A program made the position numbers and the translations under genes. 33,057 bases of DNA from an uncultured Acetatifactor sp. GTDB taxonomy: Bacteria > Bacillota > Clostridia > Lachnospirales > Lachnospiraceae. Positions 29,576 through 33,057 of the stretch are shown one piece after another (the stretch's first letter is position 1; every line of letters begins with the position of its first letter). Below the pieces are notes generated by a model, which had not been told where the DNA came from, ran no database searches, and saw nothing but the letters and a program-made list of their open reading frames with translations. The DNA lies in the NCBI GenBank assembly GCA_947588205.1, contig CANPYG010000027.1, forward strand, positions 1 to 33,057, written 5' to 3'.

Positions 29576-30652
29576 TCACTCCAACCCATTGATCAGTCTG
29601 CTCAGCCGGTCGCTCTGAAATGAGAAAAGCTCACTTAAGGCAAAAGGAACATGAAGCGCTTCGTTTACCTTTTCCATCTTCTCTTCCAGGTCTTCTGGAT
29701 CACTCAAATCGACATCTCCCAGATTCTCCAGCAGGATAGGGGCAAAACGGGAAGCGTTTTCCCAGATTTTTCCTTCTTTTGAGAACCTCAGTCCAAAAGT
29801 CCATGGTATTTCTTCATAACCGGTTCCTACGGCGGGCTCTTTGACTTCGTAATAAATCTCCCATTCCCTGGAATTGGGATAAAACAATGCGCTTTCATAA
29901 TGGTAATCCGTGATTAAGGAACCATCTTCTCCCACATGGCTCTTGATATAATCCAGAAATTCTGCCCTCTCCCGCGCCGCAAATTCCTCCGCCGTCATTT
30001 CCCGCACATCCCCATATACTTCCCTGAAACAGTCTTCATACTGTTTCGTCCGTTCCATATTCAGGGTTTTTATCAGCCTAAGGTATTTTCCCTCAAAATC
30101 GATCATTTCTACCGCTTTTTCATAGTCCCCATTCTGCATCAGCTCCAGAAACCGACCGGCAAGATAAATTTCGTCCAGATTGGAAAAACAGGTGCCTTCT
30201 CCACGGATTTGATTGACAAACATCCTGCCCAGCCAGGACAGGGGAAGGAGCAGAACAAGCAGCACCAGAGACAGCAGCCAGCGTCTCTTGATCTTGCGGA
30301 AGCTTTTGCGCAGCGCATCCTTTTCCGCCAAAGCCCGCGGGCTCGGTTTTGCAGGGACATCCTGATCTATATTCCTAAGGATATCCTGACTCAAATCAGC
30401 AGGGATATCTTGGCTCACATCCTTAAGAGTATTCTGGCTCGTTCCCGCAGGGATTTTCTGACCCGTTTTCCCAGGGATTTCCGTATTCATTTTTTCTGCC
30501 ATTTCTTGGGGTAGATGCATTCCGGCATAGAACTTTCGGCAATCCTCGCATTCCGCCAGATGCTCCTCCACCAGCCGCCTGCTGTCCTCGCTGCAAAGTC
30601 CATCCTCCAGCATTAGCATTAAATCTCTGTACACATCGCAAGATAGTTTCAT
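29576..30652 (-). CDS. Membrane anti-sigma factor with zinc-finger (zf-HC2) domain
   Basis: A 358-residue bitopic protein. The N-terminal 45 residues form an anti-sigma zinc-finger with HLAECEDC (His31, Cys35, Cys38) and Cys5, the motif that holds ECF sigma factors. A repetitive linker (about 55-106) leads to one transmembrane helix (about 124-146) and an extracellular domain of about 210 residues that I do not recognise. It follows the sigma-factor gene by 36 nt, as expected for a cognate regulator, and precedes the lipoprotein gene. GAGGAG lies 5 nt before the ATG. Confidence 0.88.
   Translation of the reverse strand: MKLSCDVYRDLMLMLEDGLCSEDSRRLVEEHLAECEDCRKFYAGMHLPQEMAEKMNTEIPGKTGQKIPAGTSQNTLKDVSQDIPADLSQDILRNIDQDVPAKPSPRALAEKDALRKSFRKIKRRWLLSLVLLVLLLPLSWLGRMFVNQIRGEGTCFSNLDEIYLAGRFLELMQNGDYEKAVEMIDFEGKYLRLIKTLNMERTKQYEDCFREVYGDVREMTAEEFAARERAEFLDYIKSHVGEDGSLITDYHYESALFYPNSREWEIYYEVKEPAVGTGYEEIPWTFGLRFSKEGKIWENASRFAPILLENLGDVDLSDPEDLEEKMEKVNEALHVPFALSELFSFQSDRLSRLINGLE
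30354..30473. repeat. 24-bp tandem repeats in the anti-sigma linker
   Basis: Five 24-bp units starting at 30354, 30378, 30402, 30426 and 30450, with a partial sixth at 30474. They are imperfect but share GGGATATCYTG at the start. They encode eight-residue repeats of the type I-P-A-D-L-S-Q-D in the cytoplasmic linker between the zinc-finger domain and the membrane helix. Unit gain or loss keeps frame and changes tether length. Confidence 0.75.
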
Positions 30653-30688
30653 CTCGACTCCTCGCTTTCTGTTTTAAAAGCTCCTCAA

Positions 30689-31180
30689 TTATTTCATATC
30701 CATAACCGATTCCGCGATCTTCTTTTTGGCTCTGAGGAAAGTGACCCTCCCCCAGCTTTCCGTCCTGCCATTGGCAGCAGAGATTTCCTTTAAGGACACG
30801 CCGCCGAACAGATGCATGACAAAAACCTCCCGGTAAGGTTCTTCCAGACTTCTGATTGCCTCCCTGATACGTCTGTATTCTTCCTTTTTCACGAAAATTT
30901 CCTCAGGGGTTCCCTTTGCCGCCCTTGCCTCGATCCCCGCCAGACCCAGGCGGACATAGCGGCTTCGCCTTTTGCACTCTCTGATCCAGGCATTTTTTCC
31001 GATCTGGCAGAGCCAGGTGTAGACGCTGCATCTTCCCTCAAAACGATCGATATGTAAAAAAGCCTGATAAAAGGTTTCCTGCAGAAGTTCCTCCGCTTCT
31101 TCCCTGCTTCCGGTCAGAGAAAGCAGGAACCGGTAAACAGGCCGTCCAAACTGCTCATAAATATCCTGAAACGTCGCCAT
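30689..31180 (-). CDS. ECF-type RNA polymerase sigma factor
   Basis: A 163-residue sigma-70 family protein with only regions 2 and 4. Region 2 (about 10-75) includes SREEAEELLQETFYQAFLHI and the promoter-melting/-10 part SVYTWLCQIGKNAWIRECKR. Region 4 (about 105-160) has a helix-turn-helix, LFGGVSLKEISAANGRTES. A strong AAGGAGGGG site is 8 nt from the ATG. The anti-sigma gene follows directly. The promoters it uses cannot be named; no clear autoregulatory ECF promoter was seen upstream. Confidence 0.93.
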   Translation of the reverse strand: MATFQDIYEQFGRPVYRFLLSLTGSREEAEELLQETFYQAFLHIDRFEGRCSVYTWLCQIGKNAWIRECKRRSRYVRLGLAGIEARAAKGTPEEIFVKKEEYRRIREAIRSLEEPYREVFVMHLFGGVSLKEISAANGRTESWGRVTFLRAKKKIAESVMDMK

Positions 31181-31201
31181 TCTGCTTTCCCCTCCTTCCT
31201 G

Positions 31202-31224
31202 CAGGGAGATTTACTTTCTCCCTG
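31202..31224 (-). promoter_or_regulatory. Leader hairpin before the sigma-factor ribosome site
   Basis: A perfect 7-bp inverted repeat CAGGGAG / CTCCCTG with a 9-nt loop, ending a few nt upstream of the AAGGAGGGG site. On the minus strand the downstream arm (CTCCCTG) could alternatively pair with the GGAG of the ribosome site, so a translation switch is possible. This is inference from pairing only. Confidence 0.45.
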
Positions 31225-31263
31225 ACTTTACTCTCTTCCCAGCTTTACTTTCTTCCCAGCTTT
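31213..31263. repeat. Three tandem 17-bp repeats upstream of the sigma factor
   Basis: Three head-to-tail 17-bp units at 31213, 31230 and 31247. The second and third differ at one base (minus-strand form AAAGCTGGGAAGARAGT); the first has about three to four changes. They lie in the 120-bp gap between the acyltransferase stop and the sigma start, where the sigma promoter is expected, and the first overlaps the leader hairpin. Confidence 0.85.
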
Positions 31264-31300
31264 GACAATTGCTGTGACTTTTCTTTTGCCGCGGTCCACG

Positions 31301-32341
31301 CTATGCCTTTCGCTTCAACTCCGCTGCTCCCCTTACAGCTGCTTTTGCTGTCACCCGGCACATCTGCTGCTTCCATTGGGTGAGCTTATAAAAAATAAAT
31401 ATCAGGTAAACGCTTACTGCAATGCTGAAAAGATTCCAGCAGCCGCCGGACACCCTGGGGAAAAAGTCAGCCAGACGGATGATGGCGCTTACTAAAGGCG
31501 CATGCAGAAGAAAAGGAACCAGCGTATCCATCCCGAGCCTGGAAATCGGCAGCCTGCAGTCAGCTGTGAAGACAAGAAAAAACAAACCAATACTGCATGC
31601 CAGAAGGAAGCATAACATTCTGCGAAAGAACCCCTTTAATCCCAGACCGCCGATCCCTGATAAGCCAAAACAGTCCGCCTGATAGAAAAAGTCCGCCGGA
31701 ATCCTGCTGCCCCAAAGATTGAATAGCATCAGAAAAACCCAGAAAGCGGTCAGCCCAATCCTGCGGAAGCCCTTCCAGTCCATATCTTTAGGAAGGAAAA
31801 GTCCCAGGAAAAAATAAGGCAGGAAGCACAGTGTTCTGGACAGGGAAAGAAAGCGTCCCAGCGCCGGAACATATCCTGCCGCACAGGAGATCAGAAGCGA
31901 CAGGATCACGACGCCTGTTTTTACAAAACCTCCGTTCCCTGCTATCCGTAACCTCCCAACAACCCAATACCATAACAGACCAGCCAGATCCATACAGGCA
32001 AGACTGAGCAGATACCAAAGATGCCATACCGGAATCCATAAGGAAAAATGACCTCCCAAAAGATTACAGACAAACACAGCGGAGGGCTGCAGAAGGCAAT
32101 AGAGGAAAAGCATTTTCTTCATCTGCCGGAAGCATCCGGCAGAATCTGTCAGGAGGAGACCGGAAAGGAACAGAAATAAGGGCATATGAAAGCTGTAGAT
32201 CATACGGTAAATCTGCATCAGCACCGCATCCTCATAGATCTTTCCCTCGATCATATGCCCGTAGATGACCAGAAAAATTAAAAATAATTTGAGATTACAA
32301 TAAACCGCATCCCGTTCTTTGATCGGATTTTTTAATTCCAT
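31301..32341 (-). CDS. Membrane acyltransferase (acyltransferase family 3)
   Basis: A 346-residue polytopic protein with about ten hydrophobic helices, like the acyltransferase-3 family that O-acetylates surface sugars. Family-like landmarks are LFLIFLVIYGHMIEG (helix 1 with the catalytic-type His) and IYSFHMPLFLFLSGLL. ATG 32341 has only a weak GGAAG ribosome site. The same frame is open upstream to 32548 without any ATG, GTG or TTG and encodes a hydrophilic five-residue repeat (K-E-[AT]-x-L). The gene may therefore have an N-terminal extension reached from an ATG at 32525 that is out of frame by one base (see findings). The substrate is unknown. Confidence 0.85.
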   Translation of the reverse strand: MELKNPIKERDAVYCNLKLFLIFLVIYGHMIEGKIYEDAVLMQIYRMIYSFHMPLFLFLSGLLLTDSAGCFRQMKKMLFLYCLLQPSAVFVCNLLGGHFSLWIPVWHLWYLLSLACMDLAGLLWYWVVGRLRIAGNGGFVKTGVVILSLLISCAAGYVPALGRFLSLSRTLCFLPYFFLGLFLPKDMDWKGFRRIGLTAFWVFLMLFNLWGSRIPADFFYQADCFGLSGIGGLGLKGFFRRMLCFLLACSIGLFFLVFTADCRLPISRLGMDTLVPFLLHAPLVSAIIRLADFFPRVSGGCWNLFSIAVSVYLIFIFYKLTQWKQQMCRVTAKAAVRGAAELKRKA

Positions 32342-32423
32342 GGTTTCTTCCGGAGCCTGCCTCCGGCGTTCCTCTCCTGCCTTTTCCGAAACTTTTCTGC
32401 TGATCTGCCTCTTCAGAGCTGTT

Positions 32424-32513
32424 TCTTTTGGAGGTGTCTCTTTTGGAACAGCCTCTTTTAGAGCTGCTTCTTTTAGAGATGTCTCTTTTAGATCGGCCTC
32501 TTTTACAGTTAGA
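32424..32513. repeat. Six tandem 15-bp repeats before the acyltransferase
   Basis: Six 15-bp units, each starting TCTTTT on the plus strand, at 32424, 32439, 32454, 32469, 32484 and 32499. A degenerate seventh is at about 32410. The cores are identical and the other nine bases vary. In the acyltransferase frame they encode five-residue K-E-[AT]-x-L repeats; other frames also stay open because the unit is a multiple of three. Confidence 0.9.
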
Positions 32514-32581
32514 GAAAAAAACCATGGAAACGTTACATTTTCCTTTTAAAATTTCAGTTTTTCGGTTCTTCTTGTCGGTTA

Positions 32582-32610
32582 CTTATCTAACTCCAATTTA
32601 ATTATGTCAA
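32582..32610 (-). promoter_or_regulatory. Candidate promoter of the acyltransferase
   Basis: On the minus strand, a perfect TTGACA at 32605-32610, a 17-bp spacer and GATAAG at 32582-32587 (four of six). It begins just after the MATE remnant and would start RNA about 50 nt before the ATG at 32525 but about 235 nt before the ATG at 32341. The poor last base of the -10 lowers confidence. Confidence 0.5.
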
Positions 32611-32621
32611 AGTTAATTTAT

Positions 32622-32954
32622 TCAACTGTTCCTCTCTGCCCGTATCAAGAGCAGCGTGGAAATCGCCAGAATAATCGCCTCATAAATTCCGAAAGTAAAC
32701 CAAATAACGGATGAGCCGAAAAGCATCGGGAGGATCATAATGACAGCTACACTTACGACTACACTCCGCAGGAAGTTGATGATGATTGCATATCCTGACC
32801 TCTCCGTTGAATACAGATACGCTGAAATCATGACATTGAGAGCCATGACAACAAAGCCCCAAGAATAGAGCGACATGATTTGAAGAATGTATTCCAGCGT
32901 TTCCGGGTCTGGATTCCTTACCGGCGTGTTTCTGGTGGCGCTCAATTTATGCAT
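32622..32954 (-). pseudogene. C-terminal remnant of a second MATE transporter
   Basis: An open frame of 110 codons whose last 85 residues look like the late helices of a MATE drug/sodium antiporter: MALNVMISAYLYSTERSGYA, FLRSVVVSVAVIMILPMLFG and VIWFTFGIYEAIILAI. The N-terminal three quarters of the family are missing. The frame starts inside the end of another MATE gene (8-nt overlap), so a deletion or recombination between tandem MATE genes is likely. An ATG at 32954 exists, but a product of this size is unlikely to transport. Confidence 0.7.
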
Positions 32955-33057
32955 AGTGATACTTCTTCCGCATCGCAACGAGGAATACAACAGTACATAT
33001 CATCGCCAAGCACTGTGCAGCCGCAGCAGAATACCATATTCCGTCAATATCCCACAG
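32947..33057 (-). CDS. MATE family efflux transporter, C-terminal end (partial)
   Basis: The last 36 codons of a gene entering from beyond the window edge, ending MRKKYHYA and a TAA at 32947. The segment DGIWYSAAAAQCLAMICTVV then FLVAMRKKY matches the final helix and basic tail of MATE transporters. It overlaps the start of the following MATE remnant by 8 nt. Only the 3' end is visible, so substrate and intactness cannot be judged. Confidence 0.65.
   Translation of the reverse strand: MWDIDGIWYSAAAAQCLAMICTVVFLVAMRKKYHYA

Noticed and set aside
12857..32341. Hidden defence, phage or transposon module
   Set aside because: All sizeable genes match housekeeping or signalling families; no integrase, transposase, nuclease-helicase or toxin-antitoxin pair was found on either strand.
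32424..32513. Possible CRISPR array
   Set aside because: The units are contiguous 15-bp repeats without unique spacers, and no cas genes are present.
32295..32525. Minus-strand 76-codon frame rich in Ser, Lys and Arg from the ATG at 32525
   Set aside because: Not supported as a gene by itself: no ribosome site at proper distance and low complexity. It is used only as a possible frameshifted start of the acyltransferase.
32319..32549. Plus-strand frame with a five-residue A-x-S-F-x repeat resembling a pentapeptide-repeat protein
   Set aside because: It is the complementary reading of the 15-bp DNA array. There is no ribosome site, only 76 codons and the wrong strand for the region.

Overview
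The window looks like chromosomal DNA of a Lachnospiraceae-type member of the Clostridia (Bacillota). The reasons are the DUF4321-radC-mreBCD-PBP2-minCDE-rodA-mgsA run, a clostridial-style divergent MreB, a two-subunit iron-sulfur serine dehydratase, strong AGGAGG ribosome sites, and several GTG and TTG starts. Every gene I can support lies on the minus strand, so transcription runs from high to low coordinates. There are no rRNA or tRNA genes, CRISPR arrays, transposases or phage genes.

Layout from right to left (direction of transcription). (1) 33.06-29.4 kb, accessory: the 3' end of a MATE transporter, a remnant of a second MATE gene, a membrane acyltransferase, an ECF-type sigma factor, a membrane anti-sigma factor with a zinc-finger domain, and a large lipoprotein joining a propeller-like region to a solute-binding domain. 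This stretch is rich in short tandem repeats (15, 17, 24, 11 and 10 bp units). (2) 26.9-26.6 kb: a 327-bp gene-free gap with a 168-bp multi-stem inverted-repeat element, then a promoter overlapping a terminator-like hairpin in front of mutS. (3) 26.6-19.3 kb: mutS, mutL, miaA and a PLP enzyme of the methionine gamma-lyase/YnbB family, apparently one transcript. (4) 19.3-8.5 kb: a cell-shape and division operon (DUF4321, radC, mreB, mreC, mreD, PBP2, minC, minD, minE, rodA, mgsA, D,D-carboxypeptidase). It is preceded by a promoter with a 10-bp inverted repeat at the expected start site. (5) 8.5-7.9 kb: a small P-loop protein with its own promoter and terminator. (6) 7.9-0.9 kb: HlyD-like adaptor, yggS, sepF, aroB, lspA, a RluA-family pseudouridine synthase, sdaAB and sdaAA, tightly packed and partly overlapping. 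(7) 0.9-0 kb: a monocistronic cytidylate-kinase-like gene with promoter and terminator.

The core genes cover peptidoglycan elongation (MreBCD, RodA, PBP2), division-site placement (MinCDE, SepF), lipoprotein maturation (LspA), mismatch repair (MutS/MutL) and tRNA modification (MiaA). The most novel candidates are the structured element at 26.7-26.87 kb, the repeat-laden acyltransferase/sigma/anti-sigma/lipoprotein module, and a possible slippage-controlled, repeat-bearing N-terminal extension of the acyltransferase. Other points are atypical active-site residues in MgsA and MreB, a large insertion in PBP2, and an operator-like inverted repeat at the shape-operon promoter. All functions are inferred from sequence; no search was run.
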